Shown piece by piece: positions 51,301-63,860 of a stretch of 64,000 nt of DNA (position 1 is its first letter; each line of letters begins with the position of its first letter). The notes below the pieces were generated by a model that was not told the DNA's origin, ran no database searches, and saw nothing but the letters and a program-made list of their open reading frames with translations. The translations under genes were made by a program, and so were the position numbers. The stretch lies in NCBI GenBank assembly GCA_914767715.1, contig OU612067.1, positions 6,138,001 through 6,202,000 on the forward strand. The letters run 5' to 3'. This stretch comes from Membranipora membranacea (taxonomy: Eukaryota; Bryozoa; Gymnolaemata; Cheilostomatida; Membraniporidae).

Positions 51301-54300
51301 AAAATTATTAGCATAAAAAATTGCAATCATCATGTGAATCATCGTGGGTATAGCAAAATTTGAGCTTTGTTATCTACATGCCTCACCCTAACATTGATGA
51401 AACAAGGTATGAAGATTTTCATTTGCCATAACTAGGTGAACTTTGCACCCTGTAATTGAGAATATTAACATAAATAAATGCACTGAGCACAGCACAGTAA
51501 ACTTGAAGAATCTGTTTTCCTAATCTGTATCAATGTACCACTCACCTTGATACTCAAAAAGAAAAGATCCTTGATTTCTATGATTTGTCTGTAGCCAAAA
51601 TGTAATATTTTGGGTGCTCGCTGTCAGATCCCACCGTTTTTGGGGGGTTCCCATGCATATTTTTGTTCTCCCTTGACCATTGATAATTGTAAGCTTGTCA
51701 AGACACTGCCTTCCATTCTTCAAGCCATTGACCAGAACTATGAAGGTGAAGGTTGTTCCAGGCTGGATCCTGGTTAGAGTAAGTTTTGAGTTGATATTTG
51801 TCCGATATAGTCGGCTGCCTGTGTGGCTTATGATATAGCCCTGGCTCAATGCATCATACATCCGATGTTGATTTATACCATCGAAGTCAATGGGTGTCAG
51901 CACTGAAACTATTGACACATTCATAAGATGGAAATTGAATGGAGAGAGAATTGGAGATGTTTTGGTCGAAGAATGGATCATCAAATACAAGGATAATACA
52001 TGGAAATTACAATACACAGCATAAAGATGATTAGGATTATTGTTGAGGCGTCATTCAAAGATATCATGTCATCCCTCAATCTATTGTAAACACTCATAGA
52101 CATGGGACTTTCCACTTATTGTATGAGCGACAGACTGCAGCCTGTCAAAGTAATCATCAATGATAATGGAACGCCACTAGCTGCGAATCAGGCAAACTTT
52201 GAGCCCTATATTATAGTACCAAAAATGTAGCTAGAAACGCCACTTTATTTACGAAATTGGATCGATAAATTCTAAGAGTGGATTCTAGGGTAGTTTTTTG
52301 ATGCGGTCGCAATGGTGATGATGTACCTTACACAAAGTTGCGCAATAGGCAGCAAAATGCCAAAAACGCTGCCGAAAATGGCCAAAAGTGCTGTTTTTTT
52401 TATATTTAAAAGGTCTGTCCTGTGCTCACCTCATGAGTTGGGCTACTCAAACTCTGCAATCAGATTTATACATACCTTGGTCAGTTTTTGGTATAATATT
52501 AGCATGATATCTCAAATATTGAGTGAATGATCAACCGTATAAAAAGTGATAAAGTGAAAAACGCTGCCGACAAAAGGGAAAGTGATGAAAAAATGATGAT
52601 ATGGTTTCAAAGCGTTCAAAATCTGAAAGAGCATGTCATAATTAGTGGATCTACAAGTGTACATGGGTCTGCTATCATAAATAGCCAAGATGTGCCCAAC
52701 AATCGTTGCAAAACGCCCTTATATCACCTGTATAAAACTATCATTGAAACGACACTACTTTTCCAATTTTGCAGACGCCTCGAAAACTGACTTCGAATGT
52801 TCGTATTGATTCAATTATTATTATGGTGGATTTGTATTGACTCCATCAATGACCAAAACATTTTTTTTCAGCATTACGCACCTTTCTGATGATACTTGAA
52901 GGAGGTAACTTTTGCTTCACACGTAAATAACCTTATAAAGACGATTTTTATGATACTATAAAGGAAACCTAATAACATGCACTATTTGAAAAAGGACACA
53001 TCGGGTCATTAAAAACATGTGTTATGCGATGGGAGGGTCAATACACAGTCACCATACAAAAACCAGATCATCAATACGAACATTCGAAGCCTGTTTTTTA
53101 GGCAGCAGCATAGCATAATTGAAAAAGTAGTTTCGCTTTAATGATAGTTATACACGGGAGATAAAAGGGGTATTGCAACCGTTGTTGGCCACATCTCAGC
53201 TTTTTATGATAGCAGATCCATGTAAAGTTGTAGATCTATAAAATTATGACATGCTCTTTCAGATTTTGCATGTTTTGAAACCATATCATCATTTTTTTAT
53301 CACTTTCCCTTTTACCGGCAGCGTTTTTGGCAATTAGCGGCCCATTGTGCAACTTAGTGTAAGGTACATTGTTACCATTGCGATCAGCATGACAAACTGT
53401 ACCAGAAACAACTGACAAACCTTATCCATAAAGAGTGCAAATGGAAGTGACAAGATAGGCAGGGCTGCCACAGGACTATTGTAAATGAAAGAGCAGCTAA
53501 GTCTGCTCCAGAACCTCATCAAGTAAAGGTGATATTTTTTGTAAGTACTGTGATGACATGATTGATTAGTATACATCAATTTAAATAAGATATGGCAACA
53601 ATGAATAGGACACATAATGCATCCAATATTGTAACTCTACTTCCGCTACTTCAATCCATTATTGCAATATATTATTGTCGAGTATTTTTTATCATACCAG
53701 TGATCATTCATCGCGTTATATTCTCAAATCCAGCAAGGTAAATGGTGACAGATGGACACAATGCAGAAATCTAAATGCTCACAACCAGTAAGGCCACGGT
53801 TTAGCCATGAAAGAAGTTTTTGTAGCACTTTTTCCATCGGGAATAAAATACATCTGAGGGTACTGTGGATTGGAACAATCAATCCAAAACACTCTCCAAA
53901 TTGGTACTGGAATCTACATGCAGGAAGTGAATAGCAAGCAAACCAGCAGATTTATCCATTTCACCATCCCCACAAAACATGGGTTGCTGACCCTTTATTC
54001 ACTTCTTGGGGTTGTGCACTAACATCACATTCAGTTCTTATAGCTCTACAGCTGCCGCTTTTTTAAACACTGTGCATGCGTACTAGTGTTATTTTAAGCT
54101 TACAAGGCATATTGGGATACCATATACTGTTACTGCTGGTCTACATTTCCAAGAAGTCACACAATAATTTGCTCAAAGACATTACAGAGGAGGCGCTGGA
54201 GGCTGGAACGATTGACAATAAAAGCTCCCTCAATTGGGCTCAAATCAACAACTCATATAGCACTATGATCCTGGCAGTGAATAGCAAACATTCTAACATT

Positions 54301-55368
54301 TTGCGCAGCCATCAAGGCATATGACCCAATGCCATTCTGGCTGTCACTCATCAAGTTTAATGCTGAATTTTTGGAAATGCTATTGCTATTGTAATAATCC
54401 TATTGCACTCATTGGATTATTTGATGTGAGCAGCCTCACATCAGTAGTACTGCAACGACATATAACCAACAGTAAACAAATTGAAGCACTTCTCCTACAG
54501 AATCTAACCTGGCACAGGTCTACAAATTGATCAAATAATTCTTCAGCAGAACAGTTATTGCTCTCCAAACTAAGGAACTCAACACAATGATTTTACGATG
54601 TCTTGAAAGATCCTCACCTGTGTACCTAACTCTAAAGTGGGCATTGCGATTGTTTCCAGTCCGGAAGTCAAATCCGAGAGTTACAACTGTTTGACCGCTA
54701 GTTGATGAACTATAAACATCCCGAATCACTGTCCCATTTCCCCTTCTCCCACAGAATGAGTTATCTGTGTTGTTCTGGTTGATCCAGAAATAAGAGCCAG
54801 CATAGTGACATTTCTTGTTGCTACTAGGTGAGGTTGATATGAAGAATAGCCCATCTACTTTAATTTCTAACGCCACTGGGTTGTTCACCACCAGGCTAAC
54901 GGTACAGGTACCATTAGTATCTGGAGGTTTGTTTGGGTAGTTTTGAGATCTAATATATCCATATGTTGATGAATGTATTGTCTGTTGTCTTTCTGCGCAC
55001 ATCACTGTGACATGAGCTACAAAAACAAATATGGATTGGTTCTATAGGTTGTGAAAATTTGTCATTTCTACTGTACATCTCCCTTCCAGGAAGAGAAACC
55101 GCAACCACAAATCTTGACATCAAGTCTGCAGAAGTGAGTTCAATTCAGGTTAAAAATTTGGGTGTTTGTTCTTGTTAGCAAAGTAACACTTCCAGCAACC
55201 ATTAACAACATTGATCTGATTTAGGTGTAGCACAATCCATTTAACTTTGGGGTTCAAATCTTGTTTAGCATAAGCCATACATTGTTGACTACAAGGCTTA
55301 CCTGGCTCTTGTGCAGACATCACAGTGACAACGCTACAAATCAAAACTAACATCAAATCTACAAACAT
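48353..55368 (-). CDS. Receptor G: two-CUB type I membrane protein with PI3K/Grb2-type motifs
   Basis: Eight exons join in frame: 55368-55302 (signal, MFVDLMLVLICSVVTV), 55016-54618 (CUB1), 51902-51546 (CUB2), 51213-50917 (Thr-rich stalk), 50144-50000 (membrane span), 49590-49493, 49121-48830 and 48479-48353, about 593 residues. CUB1 has four Cys and GYIRSQNYPN. CUB2 has PIDFDG, GYIISHTG, CLDKLTI and KICMG. The span is GPVVGVTILVVASSIFYVV followed by CKRRK. The tail has DIYDLPEDV, NQYFTLENP, QYSNMNG, LYGNIDS, EYSNMETI, RYSPI and a C-terminal DNDLYGT. YSNM fits both YxxM (PI3K) and YxN (Grb2) patterns, so phosphotyrosine signalling is likely by inference. The CUB1-CUB2 intron holds an inverted-repeat element. 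This is the intact relative against which F and H can be judged. Confidence 0.83.
49256..49405. repeat. Dispersed repeat, copy 2 (intron of G)
   Basis: Direct copy of 47205-47360 with small differences, lying in the tail intron of G between 49121 and 49493. Confidence 0.7.
52300..53400. mobile_element. Fold-back (long inverted repeat) element in the CUB1-CUB2 intron of G
   Basis: The left arm, about 52305-52810, and the right arm, about 53060-53400, are inverted copies sharing TGATGATATGGTTTCAAA, AATCTGAAAGAGCATGTCAT and CGAATGTTCGTATTGAT, around a loop of about 250 bases. The left arm has an extra internal piece of about 180 bases (52375-52560) bounded by repeated AACGCTGCCG. The outer ends share CGCAATGGT. 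Superfamily unknown; no transposase recognised. Confidence 0.8.
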
Positions 55369-57276
55369 ATCCACTGAGTTTGTTAGTATTAAATTGTCTA
55401 ACAAAGCGTTGACAGTTAATAGTGCATGCTCTCATCAGACTGAACGCTGGATGAATAATTACTGGAATCACAAAAAATACACTCTAGAATTTATCACTTT
55501 GACCTGATAAAGGGAATGACATCTTTGTTAGCTTGTATACAATTGGCTGTTGACTCACGGATTTGAACAAGGAAATACAATTATAATCAGAAACAGCTAG
55601 ACATTTATTTTGACAGTCAATCAGTTACATAATTAAACTTTGAGCCAACTATTAGTATTAATTGGATGATATAATCACAAGGAGGAAGTAGGGTTCAAAA
55701 TGTACTGTCATTGTAGGATGGATGGCAAGTACTGAATCTATCTCAATAACTAGAACATCCTCGTGCGTGCGAGGAACATGGGTAGAGAGCAGTGATGATT
55801 CATCAACAAAATATTCGTATATATCTATATAAACGTACATTAGTCGACCCTCGAAATCCACTCAAAAAATGTCTACCAAAATAGCTAGCAGAAATCTCTT
55901 AGGGAAAATGTTGTTTATAGTATGGTATCTTTCACCGGCCAATCGTCCAATGAGAGCATCATAACCTCAATCACAGAAGGGTATTGCTTTACAAAAAAAA
56001 TCAGGTCAAACAGTTTGTCTGTCTATAAAATTCCGCCAGTCCAGGGGGCTGTATTTGAATCAATTACAAGTAGCAATGCAGATATATTCATTGTATAATA
56101 TGTCTTGTCTTGCGTGCGGGAGGGTAGTGGTATAATACCATCCTCTCCAGAGAACATATGATTGACACCTATATAGTTCTCAAAGATCCCAGAGAATTTT
56201 TGATTATTACTGATATGACACATCCTTGATTGATGTTAGAAGGATTAGTATGTTACTCTGACAGTGTTATGATTACAAGAGTTGTCTGAGTTTGATATGT
56301 GGGTGATTTGTGCGAGTTTTTTGTTGATGCTTATCTGAATTTAAGTGGTATGTGGGTAGGGAGAAGCCAGGATCTCGCTCAATAGCCAAGATGCAATCAT
56401 TTGAGGTCAACAAGTTATTTTTAATTTGCTTTAATTATAAACTTATAGAAAACTTCAATAAATGAATAAATTTGTGCTATCAAAGCCCCCAAGTAGCAAT
56501 GCAGAACAAATCGTGTAAAAGCTATAACATGTCAAACATCACAAAGTTATCATCTCCTGTTAGAGTGCAAGATAACTCTTAATGCTGTGTCAAATAAGTT
56601 CATGTTCGTACTGCACCCTCCCTGACTGCATATTATATTATTTCTGCAGTTAGGTTGAGTCGCAGTCACCTTCACACTATTGTGTATTTTCAGTATATGT
56701 AGCATGAAATACTTATTAAAATTGATTCGGTTAATACTAGTATACAACAATTTTAATCGCATTTTGCATTGAGCTAAGATGGAACAACAAACAATATGTA
56801 TGTAATAAATGTTAAACCAGGAAGGTCAAACAAATGTGATACCTGAATCATAAATATTTTTATTTCGTCTTCATGGGTAGTTGCAGAGAAATTGAAATGG
56901 TGAAATAAAAATAAATCTGCAATACATTTTAGTATGATTATAAGTATAAGCATAAAAACCTGGTAAAAAATGTTTAGCTGCTATCATGGCTATTCTGGGC
57001 GAAACTCTTTTTTTTTTGATTTAATATAATTATACCAAACTGCATAGTAAATAATTTGGTGTGCCAGCAATGCCTGAACTTCACATGCTGGATCATTATC
57101 CCCATTTACCTTACTTATCATGTCCTTCACAGAATTAAATCATGCATATCCGGCAGCATTCAATGCTGACTAACCAGCTGCAACAATTTTGTTGTTCTAG
57201 ACAGTAATCCTAGCAGGACAAAAACTTCTCTGCCTATTATCTCAGATAACTTCAAATCGAGTCAAATCAACATTGT
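55369..57276. other. Intergenic region between I and G
   Basis: No supported gene. The stretch at about 55545-55760, just upstream of the G signal exon, resembles 29520-29780 upstream of E. The remainder is AT-rich with no feature I can name. Confidence 0.5.
55545..55760. promoter_or_regulatory. Upstream block shared with gene E (candidate regulatory)
   Basis: Both blocks show, in order, GGCTGTTG, a GAACAAGGAAA or CAAACAAGGAAA site, AGAAACAGC, ATTGGATG, GGAGGAAGTAGGG or GAGGAAGTAGGG and CTAGAACATCCT. G lies about 180 bases away and E about 1 kb away. Shared order in non-coding DNA upstream of paralogs suggests a common regulatory origin, or a decayed exon. Confidence 0.45.
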
Positions 57277-60200
57277 TCATCTTAACCAGTTTTTTGTATC
57301 ACTGGGTTTTTTATCAGTATCCGGTATTTCTAGAGTCCAGTAAACATTCCGCGAACTCCTAGACGTCAGGGGCCTAGACATTGTGCTTTCATCGCTCCAA
57401 TCCATGCTAGAATACAGTTCCTCATTTATTTGGCTATCCTCAGAGTTTGCCGGATTTGCTTTCTGTCGTACATCAGAATTTGGTTCAGCTGGGTTTTCAA
57501 GTGTGAAGTAAGGGCCGCTGGTTCTCATAGCAGCTCTGGTTACAGGTACTGCTAGCATGTCTGAAAAATTGATGATATTTCAGGTCATCAACAATCACAA
57601 CCAGTTAGCAAATGGGGAGATAATAGCTATCAAATTCAAGTTATCTGGGCAGAAAATAACACTGTTGGTAAAAGACTAATTTAAAATAGGATTATGTTTT
57701 TTTCAGTCTATGGCTACTGTGAAGACTTAGCAACTCACTTGGAGTACTGTATACAGTCTCCGGTCGAGATGAATCTACATTTACAGGTGTGTCATAGATA
57801 GCTGAGTCATCCTCCCAAACTTCCCAAGATTTCCTGTCAAGAAAACATAAATGTTCGATTATATCCTAGATATTTATGTTGGTAGAACCTCTCTTATATT
57901 TATCCAAATGTAAAGAGCAGTACGAAATTTAGTTGTTATTAACGAAAAACTCTTACAAGTCAAAACAGAATAAAGCAGAAACTCTGCAGCCTTTGTCTCA
58001 GAGTAAATAGGATCACTGGTTTTTAGAGCTTGTTAAAGCATCATCAAGTCTTGATTAGATATCAAAGTGATAAAACTTTATCATATGACTAAGAACGTAT
58101 TGTAGACTATGAAGCCAATCTCTTACCAGTATGTATCCGTGAGAGTCGAATAGTTTCTAGCTGGTGTATCATATACGGCTGTATCATCACACCTTGATTT
58201 CCGAGAAGACCTGACAAGAGTAGAAAAAAAGTTTACAAAGAGCCTCGAGACTACTTTTTCATTTTAATTGACTGTGCTACTACCAGGTCATTAATCTTTT
58301 AGTGTTTGTATGCTTGAAAAAAAATGGGTAATTGAAAAATAAATGGTGCACTACAGTTCCACCAGAAATAGCTTACAGTCTCAGAAATCCTACTCCAAAA
58401 TTTTATCACACTTATTAGCTGTCTCGTTTTTAACACTTTTTAAATCTTTTGGTGAAAAACAACGGAAGACCTTGCAACATCATTGAAGATCGCCTCTTTC
58501 TCTCTTAGAAATTTTCAAGGAGTTTTGTGCAACAGACAGGAAAACAGTCTCCCAAATTATTAACATAATATGTGATACACAATGTCATAAAGACAGAAAT
58601 GCCTACCTGCATTGCTGATAGTGCTATTCCATTATCAATCCAAAGCCCGGTATAAATTGCGTTGATGTTGATAATAGAAGGTCACTAGCATGCAGCAACC
58701 AGTAGGGAAAATATATGGTATATATCACTAATATATGTGAGAGAATGTACATACACACCTATATATGTGATGTCGCCTAGCCTTCAATGTGAAGATGGTG
58801 AAGAGGACAGAAGCAGCTAGTCCTAACATTGCAATGGTCACTACTGCAGCTGTCCCTACATCCGTCGTAGGAAGGAGGTTCTGTCCTTCAAATTTTGTAG
58901 TGACATTTAAAGGGTTGTTAGTGCCTGAAAAATCAATACAGTTAATCTGTTTGTAATCAAAGATGGGTAACTACCATTGTTCAAGCAAGCAAGTTGTTTT
59001 TTTGATTGCAGCACAACTTAAATTTAAAAAAATATAGAAATGTTAATGTTTAGCCCCAGGGTTGTTTCAGACAGAATGATAAACATTTTTCCGGCAGTTT
59101 AATATTCGTTTCTGATAAACCCCCACCCTGAAGACACGGAAGTACTTCTCCATTTTATTTCATTTCAACAACACTGTAGACTCATTACGGGCATGTCATG
59201 GCTATGTATCTTTTCAAGACCTGATTTGAATACTGATGCCACAAAACCATTCATTGGTTCCGATGTGTTACTTACCGGTCACAGGCTGGCTGTTATTGTT
59301 GACAGCTGCTGATGTAGAAGGAATTGTTGGTAACTCTGTGTGTGGTGTAGATTCACTTGTCGTGTTGGTGTGAGTGAGTGATATAGAGGTGGTCTGTGCA
59401 GGAGAAGTAAGTTGTATGTCAGTAGTTACCTCTGTTGTTTCATAAAACACAAGTTCTGAAGTGGTTTGGCTATATTCGGGTGTTATGGATGTCACTGGTA
59501 ATTTCGTCAGTTCTGATGTGGTGATCGTAGTTTTTGTTGTCACTGGTGAAGTGGTTTGATCTGATATAGATGTTGTAGTTTCTGTTGTCACTGGTGAAGT
59601 GGTTTGTTCTGATGTAGCTGTTGTAGGTTCTGTTGCCACTGGTGAAGTGATTGGTTCTGATGTAGCTGTTGTAGTTTCTGTTGTCACTGGTGAAGTGGTG
59701 TGTTCTGATGTAGCTGTTGTAGTTTCTGTTGTCACTGGGGAAGTGGTTTGTTCTGATGTAGCTGTTTTAGGTTCTGTTGCCACTGGTGAAGTGATTGGTT
59801 CTGATGTAGCTGTTGTAGGTTCTGTTGCCACTGGTGAAGTGATTGGTTCTGATGTAGCTGTTGTAGGTTCTGTTGACACTGGTGAAGTGGTAAGATCTGG
59901 TGTTATGGTTTCAGTTTCTGTTGTTTTAGGTGAAGTGGTAAGTTCTGGTGTTACTGTTGCAGTTTCTGTTGTCTCAGATATTGTGGTTTGCCCTGATGTA
60001 GCTGTTCCAGTTTCTGTTGTGTTTGTTGATATGATGGTATATGATTGTGTAGTTATCCAGACTGAAAATCCTCTAGTAGAAGATATCGCAGGTAGGCGAG
60101 TAGTGACCACATTGTTATGTGAGGTCAAGCTTGAGTAAATTGAAGTACTCGATGTTGTTTGAGTGATAACTGGGGTCATTTCAGGTGGGTGCGTGACTGT

Positions 60201-62200
60201 AAAAAATTAAGACAGAGAACACCAATAATAAGGCTAAAATTATGGAGAATTTCAGCAGGAAAATCATTTTAGGTGTCAAAAGGGCATAATTGGGACAGAA
60301 AAAACCTTGAAGTATAATTTTCTGGCATTGCAAGGAATCCTGGGCAGGCACAGAGTATGTACATTGCTATTATTGTGTTACTCAAAACTCACAACGTTTG
60401 ATTTTATAGCAATTTAATTTGTAAAGAAGGCAAGTTTTGACAGATTTTAGACTGTGAGCCATCGGATGCACTGAGTTATCTTACATATGATTGAATAATA
60501 TAATAGAAGCTAAAGACTAAAGGAAGAAACAATATGGCGGAGAAGCCAATTGAATCTCGGAATAACCTTTGTTATGACATAATGACCGATACTCAAAACT
60601 GAATGACTCAGCAAGTGTGGTAGAATTAGAAAAAATTGACTCACCATTATATGTCAACAGGATATATCCAGTAAACCTGTCATTATTCGTCAGAAGTTTG
60701 AAAATAAGTTTTGAGTTGTTTTGACCGACTCCGGTGATATGATACGTAGTTTCTGTGTCACTTCCACATATTTTGGTGACTTGGTTTTGGTTTTCGATCA
60801 CCAAGTTATCTTTGCAACTATTTTGACTTTTAAGATGGTTCACCAGTAGTGATATTGTTACTATAGAGCCTGGCGCAATCAAGGACAGTGAGAGCTTCGA
60901 TCTGATATTTGGTCGATAAGTTTCTCCACCTATATGACTGATAATGTAGCCAAAATCACCTGCAGGATGAGTGATTTCCGTATTGTGTCTGTTGAAGTCT
61001 ATGGGCCGCCTCACTGTTAAATAATAAAAATCAGTAACAAATTAAAAACTAAAGATGGTTGCTGATGCTTCTGTGCGTATCAAAAATGTTAATAGAATTG
61101 ATAATAGCAATTTCTATGGCAATGACTAATTGGAGAGAGAAGATAATGATGACTGACATTGCAACCAACCTGTGTAAATTATTCGGAAGAGAGCATCTAC
61201 AGATCCCCATTTCGAAAACCGGAAGGCGACTTCAATAGTAGTAAACCCGCTAGTAGATGCATTTTCAAATCTGCCTATTATTTCGCCATTTACATGGTAA
61301 CCGCACAAGCTTATGGTCTTCCCCTCACTGCTGAGTCTGAACTGTCTTCCCAGCCAATAGCATGAAGTACTGTGTTCTGGCAAAGTCGGTACTTGTAATA
61401 TAGTGTCTACGGCAAACTCAACGGATACAGGGTTCTGAACCTGAAGTATCACATGACATTCCCCGAAGCTGTCCGGGGAAAGATTAGGATAACCCTGAGA
61501 TTGAATAAATCCATAAGTTGATGATTCAACTGACTGAATGCGTTGATCGCAAATTGTGGTAACTGCACCTAAAAAAATAAATGTAGACTTTACTAGTATT
61601 TTGCTTGAGAGTCATATTTATACATCATGAGATGAGCACACACAGGACTGCTAGGGAAGACACAATTGTATCATTGCAACTTTTAGGGGATATTGAGATC
61701 ACTATCACTTGAACACCAACATTAGTGGAGCCCCATCAGTTCTAGCAATGAATAAGCAAGCTCGGGATAGAGAAAATTGCATAAACTTCTACATGGTGCG
61801 ACTTTGCATAAAAGCTAGAATACAACACCTCAACCTACAACAAACTAAAATAAATTAAGCATGTTACCCAATGTTTGGATATATATTACAGGCCGACGCC
61901 ATATCCCGGAGCATAGGCAGTGAAATTTTGATCGCCTTATTTGCGAGGCTGCAATGTCAGTGCCAGGTTGCTCTCTGTTTGCGGGCTGGTGTTAGTTATA
62001 TATTTTAGACACACATTTACCAACTTTAAGTAAAAAAGTTCTAAAAATCATTTTTTTCTCAGTCCATGGTCAAATGCCAAAATAATGACTGCTTGTTCCA
62101 AGTCAGCTACATAATATAGATTAGCATTCCACTCACCTTTTGGAAGCACGCATTCTATACTTGCTACCATTGAACAGAAAACGAATGCATATGCCCCCAT
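57277..62200 (-). CDS. Receptor I: two-CUB membrane protein with mucin-like repeat stalk
   Basis: Eight exons join in frame: 62200-62137 (signal, MGAYAFVFCSMVASI), 61568-61170 (CUB1), 61013-60645 (CUB2), 60196-59276 (stalk), 58924-58759 (membrane span), 58210-58127, 57833-57739 and 57560-57277, about 793 residues. CUB1 has GFIQSQGYPN and four Cys; CUB2 starts VRRPIDFNR with GYIISHIG, CKDNLVI and KICG. The 307-residue stalk is almost all Thr, Ser, Pro and Glu in 16-residue repeats, a likely O-glycosylated rod. The span (TAAVVTIAMLGLAASVLF) is followed by KARRHH. The tail has VYDTP, IYDTP, VYSTP, PYFTLENP, LYSSM and VYWTLEIP, rich in YxxP (Crk/Nck-type) plus one YxxM. An extra 2-2 phase exon repeating the YDTP motif sets it apart from A, E and G, and it lacks DNDLY. 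Confidence 0.82.
59536..60016 (-). repeat. 48-base coding tandem repeat (16-residue mucin-type units)
   Basis: About ten units start at 59536 and every 48 bases after (59584, 59632 and so on to 59968). The plus-strand unit opens GTTGTCACTGGTGAAGTGG; the protein unit is close to TTATSEPITSPVATEP. Spacing is exact, so the reading frame is kept at any unit number. Confidence 0.9.
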
Positions 62201-63603
62201 GATATGTATGTATCCTGTATGTATTTAATTCTGTTATCCAGCGAACAAAAGCACTGATACTAATTATTAAATGATATACTGAACACTAAGAACTCCTTGT
62301 AGAGAGAGATCTCGGTCTGTTGTACTTGCGTGTGACAATGATGTATAATGTGAACCGAGTCAGGTGATGCTTCCTCAGTATGCTGCTGCCCTATTATAAA
62401 TGTGGAAGTAAGCGTGTAAGTTGCAGAAGTAACACACAAATACTCTTATAAGCATCAATTATGTGATGAAAACAATAATTATTTAATAAGCAAATTATAA
62501 TCAGCTTGTTTGGTTGATTAAATTTGTCATCTTCCGTCATTGCAATGTGTTGATGGTAGGGATATGTGCGGAATATTTTGGTGATTAAATCAGGTCAATT
62601 ACCGAGTGCACTGATCGAAAACTTCCTCATGGTACCATTCGAACAGCAGCTTCTGTCATTCTTATTTATGGAGCTGTATCCCAGGCAGTTTACCCGATGA
62701 TGGTCTGAGGGTCCAGTTTTCCTGTGTCCTGTGGTATCATTTGGACTAATAGCCATGGATACAACTGATGAATGCGTTGACATTTTTGAGTAACTGATAT
62801 GCAAAAGTCCATTATGCAGTGTGCTATATGCACTGGTGCATATATGCATTTTGTATGGACTGATGTATTCATATTATACAAAGTGGGAAGTCGAGTACGA
62901 GTGACTGGATTTTGTTTTTCATACAGTTTTTTATTATTCTGTACACACTGGCTGGATCACTTGCAATCCCCTCTATATTTTATTTAATCATTATGACAAT
63001 AACAACACTTGCGACTTATTATATTATTATGTTTTTATAGTGTTTGCAAGGGAAAACTACTGTTTTACTGAAATATACACAGATGTTTCTCCCAAATGTC
63101 ACAAAGTACACAAGACCAGACAAAAAAGTTATTCTTACGGCTTTGTCCTTATCTTTTCACATTTGTTGTGTGTTCCCACTGCTTGTTGCATATGTAGACA
63201 CAGGTACTTAGCTGATAAAAACAACTTATGGAGACAGAAAAGTAGGCACAACATTTAGTTTAAATAACAACTAGGTATCATATTTCACCTTTTTCCCCAA
63301 CTGCCAATAGGGTGAAGATTAATCATTATGGGTTTTTTTTTCAACTAAATTAATCATACTACGGGCATTTGGACACCTTTTTTAGCGAATCAACCCATAC
63401 AATTATCCCTAAGAATCTCATCCAACTTAACAGGAATGAAAGTTAGAAGCTCAAGTCAGCTTGGTTGATTAAAAAAAAAAACCAAATGCCTAAACATATA
63501 TATATTTATAAACATCTTGTGCCCTGTCATTTGGTTATTATTAATTTACAAATGGAGCCCAGCAATAGTCACAATTCCTATCAATCTGATAACCATTCAC
63601 ATT
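62201..63603. other. Intergenic region upstream of I
   Basis: No supported gene. It carries the promoter side of I and the 3' side of the next gene. A-rich and T-rich runs near 63338 and 63471 are the only marked features. Confidence 0.45.
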
Positions 63604-63860
63604 TCAGCTAATGATTGGAGTGAAATGAGCACAACTCCCATCTGCTTCCAGTTTGGTAAACATTCTGTTGTAGCCGTTTAGCTCACAAAACCCAAGAAAC
63701 TGCCAATAATTGACTGAATAGCAGTCTGGGTTTGCAGCACAATAGAAGACACAGGTAGAGGCTTCTGAAACAGATGGTAGGCTCATTAATGTGTAGTTAC
63801 GCAGTATGACTCCAAGATGTTTCACAAATGTCATGCCAAGGTTGCCAACAAGCCTGCTGA
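63604..63860 (-). CDS. Last exon of a PAN/Apple-domain protein (partial gene)
   Basis: An exon that starts in phase 1 after an acceptor (TTTTGCAG) and ends at TGA 63604-63606 codes for about 85 residues. The pattern ASTCVFYCAANPDCYSVNYW followed by GFCELN and GSCAHF matches the Cys spacing of PAN/Apple domains, which bind proteins or sugars outside the cell. The domain is the C-terminus of the protein; no membrane span follows. Upstream exons lie beyond the right edge, so the whole architecture is unknown. The phase-1 start matches the module phase used by the receptors. Confidence 0.7.

Noticed and set aside
50904-51311. Plus-strand open frame of 135 codons, Val-rich
   Set aside because: Antisense shadow of the Thr-rich stalk exon of receptor G.
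59599-60138. Plus-strand open frame of 179 codons, Val-rich repeats
   Set aside because: It is the antisense shadow of the Thr-rich stalk repeat of receptor I.
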